Part shown: one piece after another, positions 21,919 through 32,811 of the stretch
How positions within the stretch are numbered: the first letter of the stretch is position 1
Layout: each line of letters starts with the position of its first letter
Source of the DNA: Amia ocellicauda
Lineage: Eukaryota; Chordata; Actinopteri; Amiiformes; Amiidae
Direction: 5' to 3'
Assembly: GCF_036373705.1 (NCBI RefSeq)
Contig: NC_089856.1
Location: forward strand, 919,501-983,500
DNA: 64,000 nt
The notes under the pieces: model-generated
Told to the model about the DNA's origin: nothing
The model's input: the letters and a program-made list of their open reading frames with translations, nothing else
Databases searched by the model: none
Program-made: the position numbers and the translations under genes

Positions 21919-24900
21919 GCACTCGCCTCTGGATCCCTCTCACTGTCTCTCTTCCGCTTCCTTCCCTCTTCTCTCTCACCATCTCTCTCTCCCTCAATTC
22001 GAATGAAAAACGCTCGGTTCAAAGATGGTTTCTCTGTCCTCCCGTTTTCAGGGCTCTGCCGGGAGATCAGTAAGGATCTGCCGATGAAAGAGAGACTCTC
22101 GAAGCTGATGGAGTCTTCAGTGCAGGTAACTGACCGTGGCCCGTTGCTCGTGACTGTAGCTGCTCTCGATGCACGATGTTGACTTCCTGTCCCGTCCCGC
22201 AGTTCGCTCTGGGCAAGATGCAGGAGTCCCTGCGGACCAGGGAAGGGGTGGACCTGGATGCCCTGCAGTCCGGCGGTGAGCTGCGTCCGTCTCTCCCTCT
22301 CTCCCACACCCTCTCTCAATTCAAATTCAAGTGGAAGCAGCTGTGTTGGCATGACTGAGGGACATCTGTGTGGCCCCTGCAGTGACAGACAGACGCAGAG
22401 CTCAGGAACGGGGCGATGGGGACAGGACATACCGGAGTTACACATCTAATGTTTTACGCACACTCTCTCTCAGTGTCCAGTGTGAGTGAGGAGGCCCACC
22501 TGCTCTCCCAGACGCTGCTGAGAGACGATGCTGCCCACAGAGACACAGAGAAAACAACTCCGAGGTACAGCTAACACCCCCCCCTACACACACACACACT
22601 TGAGCTGTGTATCCGTGTGTTTATTGACCTCCTCCTCTCCTCCAGCAGAGCCCCGGACGCCGACATGTCAAAGGTCATGGACCGGATGAGGTCGTCCATT
22701 CAGAGGTCTGTATCGCCGCCCTCTCTCCCTCTCCAGCTCTGTAGATCAGGGGTCTCCAACCTTCTTAACGCGAGAGCCACTTTGGAAAAATGAAAGAGCC
22801 ACTTTTTATTTTATTCTATTGTCTTCTATTGTATTCCTCGTCAGGGGCTTCACACTGCATGCACAGATTTCAAGGCACGTTTAAGACGCATCTAACAGTA
22901 GCGCTGCTAGTGCCGGCGATCCCCTCCTCTTCTCCAGTGCAGACTCGCGCATCGTGCACATGACTTTTCCAGGAATATTGCAATCCTGAATGAACTGGCA
23001 GATATTGCACTATGTTGGGCATTTTTAGCCAATCGTGGTTATCAGGGGTGGGATCAAGGAGATTTTATTGGATTGGTTGGGGTAGCAGGGAGTTTGCGTG
23101 TCTGATTTGTGAGAGTTGAATATGATTAGCCTGATCTGAAGGCCGTTGCTCGCTGCGTCCGACACATTAGCTGTAGTCCGTGGCACACTGGATCCGTTTA
23201 AACCGCACCAAGCGCGCAGCCATTCCCGATTCTTGAACTAGTGTGCGTTTCGCAAGCTACACCACTTTCTTTTTATTATAATAATAAACTGTAAGTATAA
23301 CGTGCTCTTCTCAGACCCAGAGCGCTGCAAGTCAAAACAGACGCAGTAAAATGATCAAACGGTCAGTACAGCACGAGCAGCTCAAACATGCAGACCGCAA
23401 TTAAGCAGCAGCAATTTAAACATACAGACAAGACAGTCAGCAAGACAACACACAGGTTACCCAGCGAAGCGGAACAAGCAACCAAAAAACACTAAGAGGA
23501 TTTAAAAACTTGCAACTAACAGAGATCATTAAAAGCTTTTTTAAAAGGTGAGGTCAGAAACTTCTTGAAACTATACAGTGCAATCCACAGCCGTGTCTCA
23601 CCCGTCGCTTTGAGTTTACAGCGGAGCTGCTGACAAAATAAGGAGCTTTTTCAGCATTCTTTACAATGATGTGAAGCAATAATCCCACACAGAGGACACC
23701 TCACCATAAAGACACACAAGCGGAGTGCACGGTTCATCATTTAACTTTATTTTAAAGTGCAAATCTTTGTAATTAGTGTAAGTCACGTGTTTGTTGTTTA
23801 TCTGTGCCACACCGCTTTCTAGGAGAAGTCCAGCTACGTAATGTCCAGCTCCTCTGCGGCAGCTTGACATACACCGATCAGCCATAACATTATGACCACC
23901 TGCCTAATATCGTGTAGGTCCCGCTTTTGCCGCCAAAACAGCCCTGACCCGTCGAGGCATGGACTCCACTAGACCTCTGAAGGTGTGCTGTGGTATCTGG
24001 CGCCAAGACGTTAGCAGCAGATCCTTTAAGTCCTGTAAGTTGCGAGGTGGGGCCTCCATGGATCGGACTTGTTTGTCCAGCACATCCCACAGATGCTCGA
24101 TTGGATTGAGATCTGGGGAATTTGGAGGCCAAGTCAACACCTTGAACTCATGATTCATCAGACCAGGCCACCTTCTTCCATTGCTCCGTGGTCCAGTTCT
24201 GATGCTCACGTGCCCATTGTAGGCGCTTTCGGCAGTGGACAGGGGTCAGCATGGGCACCCTGACTGGTCTGCGGCTACGCAGCCCCATACGCAACAAACT
24301 GCGACGCACTGTGTGTTCTGACACCTTTCTATCAGAACCAGCATTCACTTTTTCAGCAATTTGAGCTACAGTAGCTCGTCTGTTGGATCGGACCACACGG
24401 GCCAGCCTTCGCTCCCCACGTGCTTCAGTTATTATTATTATTATTATTATTTCTTGGCAGGCGCCCTTATCCAGGTCAACTTACAATATAAGTGCAAAAC
24501 AAAGTGCAAAAATACAGTTAGGTAAAGGCATCAATCAATACAAATTCAATTTACATAAAACATAGCAATTCAAAATATAATACATTTTACAACTTCCAAT
24601 TTACACAGGCAAGTACAGTAAGTGAGGTCCTACATCCTGGACGGTAAAAGTGCTGTCAAGATGTAGGGTCACAGTCAGGGGCTACGGGAAAAGGAGCAAT
24701 GAGGAAACAAATTAAAAACGCAAGAAGCATAATAACAATCTGTGAAGTGCTATCTGACGGGGTTAAAAGGACTAATATTATAAGTACTGTCTGAGCCTTG
24801 GCCTCCCGTGACCCTGTCTTCAGTTCACCGCTTTTCCTTCCTTGGACCACTTTTGATAGGTACTGACCACTGCAGACCGGGAACACCCCACAAGAGCTGC

Positions 24901-26607
24901 AGTTTTGGAGATGCTCTGACCCAGTCGTCTAGCCATCACAATCTGGCCCTTGTCAAAGTCGCTCAGATCCTTACGCTGCCCATTTTTCCTGCTTCTAACA
25001 CATCAACTGTGAGGACAAAATGTTCACTTGCTGCCTAATATATCCCACCCACTGACAGGCGCCATGATAACGAGATTATCAGTGTTATTCACTTCACCTG
25101 TCAGTGGTCACAATGTTATGGCTGATCGGTGTATATGGTCTATCTTTATAATAATGGGCTCAGAGTGCCAGGTACGATTCGGGATGCACACTTAGTTTAT
25201 TTTTCTTTTCACTGACTTAAAAATCGGATGCATCGTCAGATTCAGGTTGCAAAGGGTTAAATGCATTGCATGTACTTCCAAAATTGTATGAAAAGCCACT
25301 CGGGTGGCCTGAGAGCTGCTGTAGCCGGTGATCGACCTGTTGGACACGCCTGCTGTGGAATATATAAATATCTACCTTATTTAATTCCCTGTGTGTGTGT
25401 GGAAGAGGGAAGAGAAAGTAGAATAACTTGGCGTGTGAGTGTGTGTGTAAGAGAGAGTTCCTCAGTTGTGTTTTGTGTTGCAGTCTGACAGCAGAGTGCG
25501 CCGCCTGGGAGTCACTGCTACAGAAACACCGCAGCCGAGCCGCAGACATGGCCAGGTGAGCCTCCCTCCCTCCACCCCGCTCTGCACCCCTCCCTCTATC
25601 CCTCCGCACCCCTCCCTCGCTCAACTCTCTCTCTCTGTCTGCAGGCGGGTGGAGGAGGGGCGGCTGCAGGGCATCCCTCTGGACCCAGCCTGCCTCTCTG
25701 AGTCGTCTCAGAGCGCCCTGATCCTGCGCAAGCCCGACTACCACGGCGCCCTCCGCAGGCAGACGCCTGTACTGCAGGCCCTGGAGCTGCTGGTGAGGGG
25801 GGGAGACAGTACTTTACTTTAGTAATATTAGTCCTTTTAACCCCGTTAGATAGCACTTCACAGTTCTTATTATGCTCCTTGTGTTCTTGATCGTTTTCCT
25901 CCTTGCTCCCTTTCCCGTAGCCCTCGTCTGTAACCCGACATCTTGACAGCACTTAGCTTTACCGTCCAGGATGTAGGAAGTCTCTTACTGTACTTGCCTG
26001 TGTAAATTGGAATTTGTAAAATGTATTATATTTAAAATTGCTATGTTTTATGTAAATTTAATTTGTAATGTTTGTTGCCTTTACTTAACTGTATTTTTGC
26101 ACTTTGTTTTGCACTTATGTCGTAAGTCGCCCTGGATAAGGGCGTCTGCCAAGAAGTAAAAATAATAATAAAAAATAATACCCGGGCCGCACACCATTCC
26201 CAGGAGCGGCACCTGAACACAGAGTGCTCAGAGAGCCCTGGACGCACCTGAGAGGGGGAGAGGGAGAGGGATTGTTGAGGAAGTTGCCTGTTATAAATGA
26301 CACTGACTGATGGCTGGGCGTTTGTCTCCCCAGATGGACGGACACTGCAGGTTTGTCAGAGGGCTGCTGTCCTTCCAGGAGGAAGCGGAGTGGACACTGA
26401 AGCACGCCAGCACCCAGATAAGTGAGTGTGTCTGTGTCTGTGTGTGTGTGTGTATGTGTGTGTGTGTAATTGTGTGTGATAGAGTGAGTGTGTCTGTGTG
26501 TCTTTTCTGCCCATTTTCACTTCATTTCAATGTATTTCAGCTTCCAGTGCTTTCCAGGACTTGGAGAGATCGCCGGTCAAGAAGCTGCTCAGCGTGGCAA
26601 AGAGCTG

Positions 26608-26608
<1 letters not shown>
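20942..26608 (+). CDS. DSN1: DSN1, MIS12 kinetochore complex subunit
   Basis: Subunit of the MIS12 complex, which links CENP-C/CENP-T at centromeric chromatin to the NDC80 complex. Exons: 20942-21000, 21325-21361, 21565-21859, 22052-22125, 22203-22275, 22474-22564, 22646-22705, 25484-25555, 25645-25792, 26334-26421, 26541-26608 (stop). Phases agree; 354 aa (human 356 from memory). A disordered basic N-terminus (1-130) carries RRKS111-WRRS115 and GRRS121, which align with the Aurora B target region that in human gates CENP-C binding. A helical core follows (~131-330), including [36 protein letters not shown] and [16 protein letters not shown]. The C-terminal SPVKKLLSV resembles the human SPARKLL segment. 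Exon 2 uses an AAG|gtgccc donor chosen for phase and is the weakest call. Exon 7 has a CAGCAG tandem acceptor. Head-to-head with MVB12A. Confidence 0.93.
21380..21475. repeat. GT then CTGT microsatellite, DSN1 intron 2
   Basis: About 40 bp of (GT)n adjoining about 50 bp of (CTGT)n. Open frames across it on both strands are artefacts of the repeat. Confidence 0.95.
22745..23300. mobile_element. Degraded transposon-like sequence, DSN1 intron 7
   Basis: Begins GGGGTCTCCAACCTTCTTAACGC followed by AGAGCCACTTT repeats, a phrase typical of old interspersed DNA elements. No ends, ORF or target duplication could be defined. Confidence 0.3.
23904..24990 (-). pseudogene. Broken Tc1-like transposase
   Basis: Remnants on the minus strand: N-terminal domain 24990-~24796, interrupted by an insertion (24427-24795), then 24425-24148 up to DES, then the C-terminal third 24147-23904 in another frame. 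An internal deletion removes about a third of the enzyme, including a catalytic Asp, so it cannot encode active transposase. Confidence 0.88.
24427..24795 (-). mobile_element. SINE-like element nested in the Tc1 transposon
   Basis: On the minus strand it runs from AATATTAGTCCTTTTAACCC to CTGGATAAGGGCGCCTGCCA followed by (AAT)n. The tail is the L2/CR1-type 3' end common in fish SINEs. A second copy in the opposite orientation lies at 25815-26178. Confidence 0.82.
25815..26178 (+). mobile_element. Second copy of the SINE-like element, DSN1 intron 9
   Basis: Homologous over its length to 24427-24795 and oppositely oriented: AATATTAGTCCTTTTAACCC at the start, CTGGATAAGGGCGTCTGCCA near 26132, and an (AATAA)n-like tail. 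It lies between DSN1 exons 9 and 10. No ORF. Confidence 0.85.
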
Positions 26609-26658
<50 letters not shown>

Positions 26659-26725
26659 TTCTGTTGCCCTGCATTCTGGTTTGTTTTTCCAGTCGTGTGC
26701 TGCTGGTGTTACTGGCGACTCCTGG

Positions 26726-26747
26726 AATAAAATATCATGAGAATAAA
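26726..26747 (+). terminator. DSN1 poly(A) signals
   Basis: Two AATAAA hexamers (26726-26731 and 26742-26747), 118 and 134 nt after the DSN1 stop, following a (CA)n tract in the 3' UTR. Confidence 0.7.
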
Positions 26748-26837
26748 ATCAGTTGTGAAAGAATCATAATAGTGTTGTATTTCAAACTCCAAATCTGTTT
26801 GGTGGACAAACACACTGTCATTAAACTGTCCAACCCT

Positions 26838-26898
26838 GCTGGACTGGACTATGTCTCTCAGGACCAGGGCCGAGACCCTGCTGGACTGGACTGTTCAC
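26838..26898. repeat. GCTGGACTGGACT repeat module downstream of DSN1
   Basis: Two ~45-bp units (CCCTGCTGGACTGGACT...GACCAGGGCCGAGA). A related two-unit block lies in inverted orientation at ~57700-57790 in PBX4 intron 6. Confidence 0.6.
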
Positions 26899-26899
26899 T

Positions 26900-28407
26900 A
26901 AACTGTCTGAATTCGGCAGGTCTGTCTGTAGTGCTGCAGTGCCCCTGGTTGGCCACCTGGTGGTGCTGTTGTGCAGACGATGCTGCAGCCCAGCGCCCAG
27001 CCTTCCTCTCGGGCTCTGTGTGCCAGGGGGCTCTGGCCCAGCTGTGGGGGGGGTGAGAGTCTCCCAGGGTTTATAGGCGTCTTCAATCAGGGGCTAACGA
27101 CCACCTGCATCTCAGCTCGTCAGCCCTGCTAATTGGTTCAATTCTGTAATTAAGCGCTCTGAGGGTCTGGAATCGGAGCCAGGAGACCCCGGCGACAGCA
27201 TCGCGGCTCTCTGGGATCAGACCGCGCACTCCGTTACTTAATTGGGACGCAATTATCGTCTTAATTAGTGCAGATTATAGTGATGTTTGGCCGCTGATTG
27301 AAGATTCGTCTGTGGAGGCCTGCTGGACCGGGGCTGCGTCTGCTGTGGGACTGAGTGTGTCTGTGAGTGTGGAGAGCGAGCTGGAGAGAAGTGTGTGCGT
27401 GTGTGTGTGTCCGTGTGAGTGTGTGGAGAGCAAGCTGGAGAGAGTGAGTGAGAGAGTGAGTGTGTAGAGAGCAAGCTGGAGAGAGTGTGGTCTTGTGCGG
27501 CCGGGCTGCGCAGTGCGAGGGGCAGGGCTGCCGAGCTGCGCAGTTGTGATCAAACGGCGAATGATCGCACACTGCCGAGACCAGTGCATCAATTATCTGC
27601 TTAAGGAGGCATGGCCTGAGTGTGTCTGCCTCTCTCTCTCTCTCTCTCTCTCGCTCATATTCCCCTTCTCCCTCCTCCTTTGCTCCCTTCTATCTGTCTC
27701 CTCTTTCCATTCCCCTTTTCTCCATTATTGTCCCCCCTCTCCACTAATTCCTCTCTCCTTCTCTCCCTCTTTTCTGCAACCCCCCCGCTCTCCTTTTTTT
27801 CCAAATCCCGCCTTCCTCTTATTTCACGGTCACTCCGATTAGCCCTCCTGTCTCCCGACGGCTGCCTCTTTCTGTTCGTCAGAGTGCCGCGCTGGGCTGC
27901 GACTGCCCACGACGTTCATTTTGAGATGTGTGTATAAATAAAGTTCTGCCCCGTGTTGTCGTCTGGCCCGGCCTTGCTCAGGTGGTGGGGTATCAGAGAA
28001 GAACCGCAGATATTTGACCCCAAATGCCTTTTGTTTTTATTATATCTGTTGCACAACGGTCCCTCCAGCCAGCGTCCCTGTGCGTCTCTGGGACAGGACG
28101 CGACCCCGGGCCCTGTTTGAGTTTTTGTGTTGTGTGTCTGTAATCACTTTGCCAAGGGGAGAAGAATTAATACATATATTTTAAAAGCTTCCCGTTGTGT
28201 TGGAGATTCGTTGGGCCTGTGGGGGGGGTCCCTGAGGCTGGAGGACAGTGCAGGGTGTTGTTCCCCCCCCTGTCCAAGATGGCCATCCCTAATTGCCTGG
28301 GAAGACTAACTGGCTGCTGTGTGTTAACGGTGGCGCCGTGATTTATACCCGTTTGAATGGGGGCCTATGTCTGTGCGCGCAATGGTCTGTCTGTCTGCCC
28401 CGTGGTC

Positions 28408-28440
<33 letters not shown>

Positions 28441-28630
28441 TCGGTGCTTTTTCTGTTTTGTGTGTGTTTTCGTGTGAGAGTGCGTGTTGCGGTTTTCGGT
28501 GCATGGATCCACGTGTGCGTGTTGTGAGCTGCCTTCCCGTTCGTGCAGCACACCCTGTGTGTCGGTATGCGAGAATCTGTGGTGCGAGGGTGTGTGTGAG
28601 GGTGAGAGTGTGTTTGGCGTTGCTGTGATT
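26900..28630. other. Intergenic region 3' of DSN1
   Basis: No gene recognised. 27110-27290 is non-repetitive, with several TAATT homeodomain-type cores (TTACTTAATTGGGACGCAAT, CGTCTTAATTAGTGC), and is a candidate conserved element. 27350-27490 is GTGTGGAGAGCAAGCTGGAG-type repeat; 27620-27830 is pyrimidine-rich; 28400-28440 is (GT)n. Confidence 0.45.
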
Positions 28631-28780
28631 AAGCGCTTGTGTAGGAGAAGCTATTTAACTTTTCCGTTTTGTTTTGTTATTGTATTGACTCTATTCTCTT
28701 TACCGTATGTGTCAATGCTTTGGCAGCGCTGGTGTAAACTGGTGTCGTGCCAATAAAGCTCATTTTGAATCTGAATTTGT
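28629..28780 (+). mobile_element. Interspersed element 3' end with GCCAATAAAGC tail
   Basis: Contains TGCTTTGGCAGCGC, then TGCCAATAAAGCTCATTTTG and a TTGAATCTGAA end. Related ends occur at 6807-6990 (minus), ~22315-22360 (minus), 44855-44920 and ~47980-48035. Family name not assigned. Confidence 0.6.
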
Positions 28781-28879
28781 GCGACAAGGCCTTACCTGAC
28801 TGCCTGAGTGAGGGTTTCAAATCTCCCCTCTGTTATAATGAGCAAATCAATATCCCACTGAAACACACACATGCGTTGA

Positions 28880-29419
28880 AGACTTCGAGAGAGGAGGGAA
28901 GGGCCGAAACAAGATGTCCAACACACACAACGCGCTGTGCAATGAGGGACCATGCAATATGAGTCGAGCAAGGGTTTGCAGGCCACGCTGTGTTGGGTGT
29001 GTGCTCCGTTTTGTGCTTGGTGTGTGAGCCGTGTGTGTGTGTGGATGCGTGCTGCTGCTGCTGCTGCAGATTTCCCCGTGTCTGTGTCTGTCCACCTACA
29101 TGACTGTTTGCTTGTGTTTATGCCTTTGAACACATCGTTGGCCCTAGAGGTACAAAAGCCAGAGTGTGTTAATCAACCCAACTTTGCAATAACCACCCCC
29201 TCTACTCCCTCTCTTTCTCTCCCCTCTCTCCCTTTCTCCATCCCACCCACCCCACCCCCCCGTGCTCCGTTCCTATCGTTCTCAGCCCAGCCCCCCATCT
29301 CTCCTCTCTACATTGTTTTCCCCTTCTCTCTCGCTCTCTCTCTGCACTCCTCTAGTCCCCCTCCCTCCCTCTGTTTCTTAGGTCTTCCTCTCATCCCCTC
29401 CCCCATCTCCCCTCCCTCC

Positions 29420-29453
<34 letters not shown>

Positions 29454-30270
29454 GCAGGGGTATTCAAGCGGAACAGTTCTCTGACATTGTGCTGGTGACT
29501 CACAGTTTTCTGATATGTTAATGTGATGTGCATAGAGACTGCGGAGGTCTGTGTGCGCGAGAGTGTGAGGTTGTGTGTGCGAGCCTGTAAGTGTGTGTGT
29601 GTGTTTTCTCGGTTTCTATATGTAAATGTACGTGTGTGTGTGTCTTTCTTTATGTAAATGTTTATGTGTGTATGTATATGTATGTCTGTTTCTATATGTG
29701 AAGGTGAGTGTGTCAGTGTGTCTGTGCTATATCTGCTCTGTGAATGGATAAGGAGGAAAGGAGGGAGAGAAAGAGGTAGAGTTAGTATGGAAGAATGAAG
29801 GGCAATAGAGAGATGGGGTTTAGGAGGAGAGGGGAGGAAGACAGGCAAAATGGGGAGACATTGGAGGGATGGGAGGGTGAGGGAGTGTGAAGGTGGAGGT
29901 AGCTTGAGGGGGTAGAGGTAAAAAAAAGAACACAAAGAGGATGGAGGATGAAGAGTTGGGGAGGTGGAAGTGTAGAGAGAGAAAATTATAGAGGAAGAAA
30001 AAGAATGACGATAATGGGGGTTTCAGAGAGCTTGAGGCAGAAGGAGAGTGAGATGTAGGGTTTCTGGGGAGAGAAAAGGGGGGAAAGATTGAAAGGAGAG
30101 AAAGAGAGAGAGAGAGGGAGGGAGGTCTGCGGGTCCAGTCAGTGTCCACAGCATCACTGGGATACACAGGTCGATTGTCATTTATATGAAAATGAGCTTC
30201 AAGCCCAAGGGAAAGGGAGAGGGAGAGCGGGGGGGCGGGGGTCAGGACAGCTGTGTGTACTCACCCACCC
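28880..30270. other. Gene-free low-complexity stretch
   Basis: Pyrimidine-rich 29190-29460, GT-rich 29540-29720 and purine-rich 29760-30130 segments. No splice-consistent coding sequence or known protein motif found on either strand. Confidence 0.6.
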
Positions 30271-30274
30271 CCGA

Positions 30275-30309
<35 letters not shown>

Positions 30310-30335
30310 CACACACACACACTCACAGACACACA

Positions 30336-30385
<50 letters not shown>
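30275..30385. repeat. (CA)n microsatellite
   Basis: CACA runs with occasional CTCA, GTCA and GACA interruptions. Confidence 0.95.
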
Positions 30386-30386
<1 letters not shown>

Positions 30387-30799
30387 ACAGAAATATAAAC
30401 AGATTCACACAGTCAGATGCTTGGAGTACACTGATCCGAACACGGATACACACGTTTACAGACACACAGAACATACATCAACAGAGACAGCAAAATGGAA
30501 ACACACAGACGAAGACATATACATACATGCATTAACACACATATACACACAGACATGGAGACACACACAGAGACAGTCGCACACTGTATGCTCCCTCTAC
30601 CTCAAACACTGTAGTTTATTACTACTATTTTTATTATTATTACTAGTAGTAGTAGTAGTATAGTGGTAGTAGTATGATTGTGTAAAGTCAGTGTCCCTCC
30701 CTGTGACTGTGGAAGGTTCACCTGCAACGAACCAGAAACACATCAAATAAAAACAGACGAGGAAAAAAAGCTGAAAAACACACTATTCCATTCAGGCTG

Positions 30800-30870
30800 A
30801 GAGGAGAGTCGTTTACAAGATGCATTTACCTTAATTGCATCATGAGCTAATTAATCTGGATTAATGAGGG
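30800..30870. promoter_or_regulatory. Candidate homeodomain-site cluster
   Basis: Short non-repetitive island with TTAATTGCATCATGAGC and TAATCTGGATTA (30852-30863), two inverted TAATC half-sites 2 bp apart, a spacing bound by bicoid/paired-class homeodomain dimers. It sits between repeats upstream of PBX4. Function inferred only. Confidence 0.35.
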
Positions 30871-31199
30871 GGGACTCTGGGAGTGAGAAGAGGTGAGAGG
30901 AGGGGAGGGGAGGGGAGGGGGCGGTGGCAGCGGCCAGGGGATTTTCTTGGTGTCTTGCCAAGCATGTGATGTATATATATATGTACACACACACACACAC
31001 CACCATCTGACTCTGTTGGCCCGCTGTTGGCTCGACGCTGGCCGGCGCAGATCCATGTGTGTCAGTTCTGTCGCCCCTCGCTTGCTGGGACACAAAGACA
31101 GGTTTAGACAGACGGACTGAGACCAACAGTTGGATTGAAGCAAATGCTTCAATGTAGACACAGACAGGGCAGATGGACAAAAATACAGTTCAGTGACAG

Positions 31200-32180
31200 G
31201 ACACACACACACACACACACACTGTCAGTACATTACAGCATTTGTACACAGAGAGCAACAAACAGACAATCAATATAGTGCACTGGCCACACAGCGGTAC
31301 ACACAGTCAGACACACAATCAGACACACACACAGTGCAGTACGGTACACACACAGACAGACACACAATCAGATATACACAGTCAGACACAGTGCGGTACA
31401 CACAGGCACACACAGTCAGACACACAATCAGATATACACAGTGTGGTACACACAGACACACATTGCGGTGCACACACAGACAGACACACAATCAGACACA
31501 CACTGCAGTACACACACAGACACAGTCAGACACACAATCAGACGCACACACAGTCAGACACAATCAGATATACACAGTGTGGTACACACAGACACACAGT
31601 GCGGTGCACACACAGTCAGACACACAATCAGACACACAGTGCGGTGCACACACAGTCAGACACAATCAGACACACACAGTCAGACACACAATCAGACGCA
31701 CACACAGTCAGACACAATCAGATATACACAGTGTGGTACACACACAGACGCACAGTGCGGTGCACACACAGTCAGACACAATCAGACACACAGTCAGACA
31801 CAATCAGACACAGTGTGGTACACACACAGTCAGACACACAATCAGACACACAGTGCGGTGCACACACAATCAGACACACACACACTGCAGTACACACACA
31901 GTCAGACACACAGTCAGACACACACACACAGTCAGACACACAATCAGACACACACACAGTGCGGTACACACACAGACAGACACACTGCAGTACACAATCA
32001 GACACACAGTACGGTACACACACATACACACACAGTCAGACACACACAGTTCAGTACACACACAGACACACACAGTTCAGTACACACACAGACACACACA
32101 GTTCAGTACACACACAGACACACACAGTTCAGTACACACACATACACACACAGAGTCAGACACACACACACAGACAGTGA
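31200..32180. repeat. CAGTCAGACACACA minisatellite
   Basis: About 1 kb built from CAGTCAGACACACAATCAGA, CAGTGCGGTACACACA and variants. The whole array is nearly free of stop codons in all plus-strand frames (e.g. 333 codons from 31193). These frames are composition artefacts. Confidence 0.92.
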
Positions 32181-32249
32181 GTGCTACTGGGTGAAAGTGC
32201 TGTCTCTCTCTCCCCCTCTCTTTCTCTCTCCCCGTCTCAGATGGATTAG

Positions 32250-32810
32250 GTGGTGATTGGTGTGGAGAGTTGTGCTGGCCGTAAGCACAACGCAGACAGC
32301 TCCCCCTCTCTCTCCGTCAGCCCCGGCCCCGCTCCCTCGCTCCCTCGCTCCCCTCCTCCTCTTCCTCCATCCATCTCTCGCTCTTGTCTGTGTTTTTGTG
32401 TTTTTATCAGCGTGATAAAGTGCCCGCTTGCCCTGTAAGTGCTGGCAGAAACTGTACCAGTCGGCAAAAAAATAAACCAAAAAAACATGCGTCTGAATAA
32501 TAGAAGCAACAGCAAAAAACACTTAAAAAGGAAAAAAAAATCTAATCTCCGCCATCCCGTTCCTTACAGGAATATACAGATAGATGGAGAGATAGGTGGA
32601 GAGATATAGAGATGCACAGAGCAAAAGCTCCACGTCTGTGTGGATAAACAGGCTGTTTCAGTGACACCTGATGGACACAGGCCAGCAGGCGGGCAGCATG
32701 GGCCGGTCACCTGCATATACTGAGGAAAAGATAGAGCTCCCAACCAAGGGGCTGCACCTGAGCTGTGGATCAATAACGCTCTGACAAGTGGTGTGTAGAT
32801 CACACTGACT
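32250..32810. other. Gene-free spacer between minisatellites
   Basis: Non-repetitive DNA with no supported exon or RNA gene. It contains pyrimidine-rich and A-rich runs only. Confidence 0.5.
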
Positions 32811-32811
32811 C

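Larger units (their letters stand above)
23872..25131 (-). mobile_element. Tc1/mariner-type transposon, defective
   Basis: 30-bp terminal inverted repeats (23870-23899 and 25104-25133, counting the TA; 29/30 matching) start CACCGATCAGCCATAACATT and are flanked by the TA duplication typical of the superfamily. The transposase reads on the minus strand. An N-terminal DNA-binding part, a second helix-turn-helix part ([22 protein letters not shown]), the first catalytic segment KKVAWSDES, and the last segment [17 protein letters not shown] are all visible. The middle of the catalytic domain, with the second Asp, is missing between DES and EFKVLTW. A second element interrupts the N-terminal half. 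Confidence 0.93.

Noticed and set aside
21189-22445. 418-codon minus-strand frame
   Set aside because: Lies antisense to DSN1 exons 2-5, runs through (CA)n and (CAGA)n repeats and has no recognisable domain.
28952-30167. Ser/Leu/Pro-rich frames on both strands
   Set aside because: Pyrimidine-tract and purine-tract translations without splice-consistent extension or homology.
31193-32256. Three overlapping 270-333-codon plus-strand frames
   Set aside because: Composition artefact of the CAGTCAGACACACA minisatellite; the three frames give the same HTQSDT-type peptide pattern.
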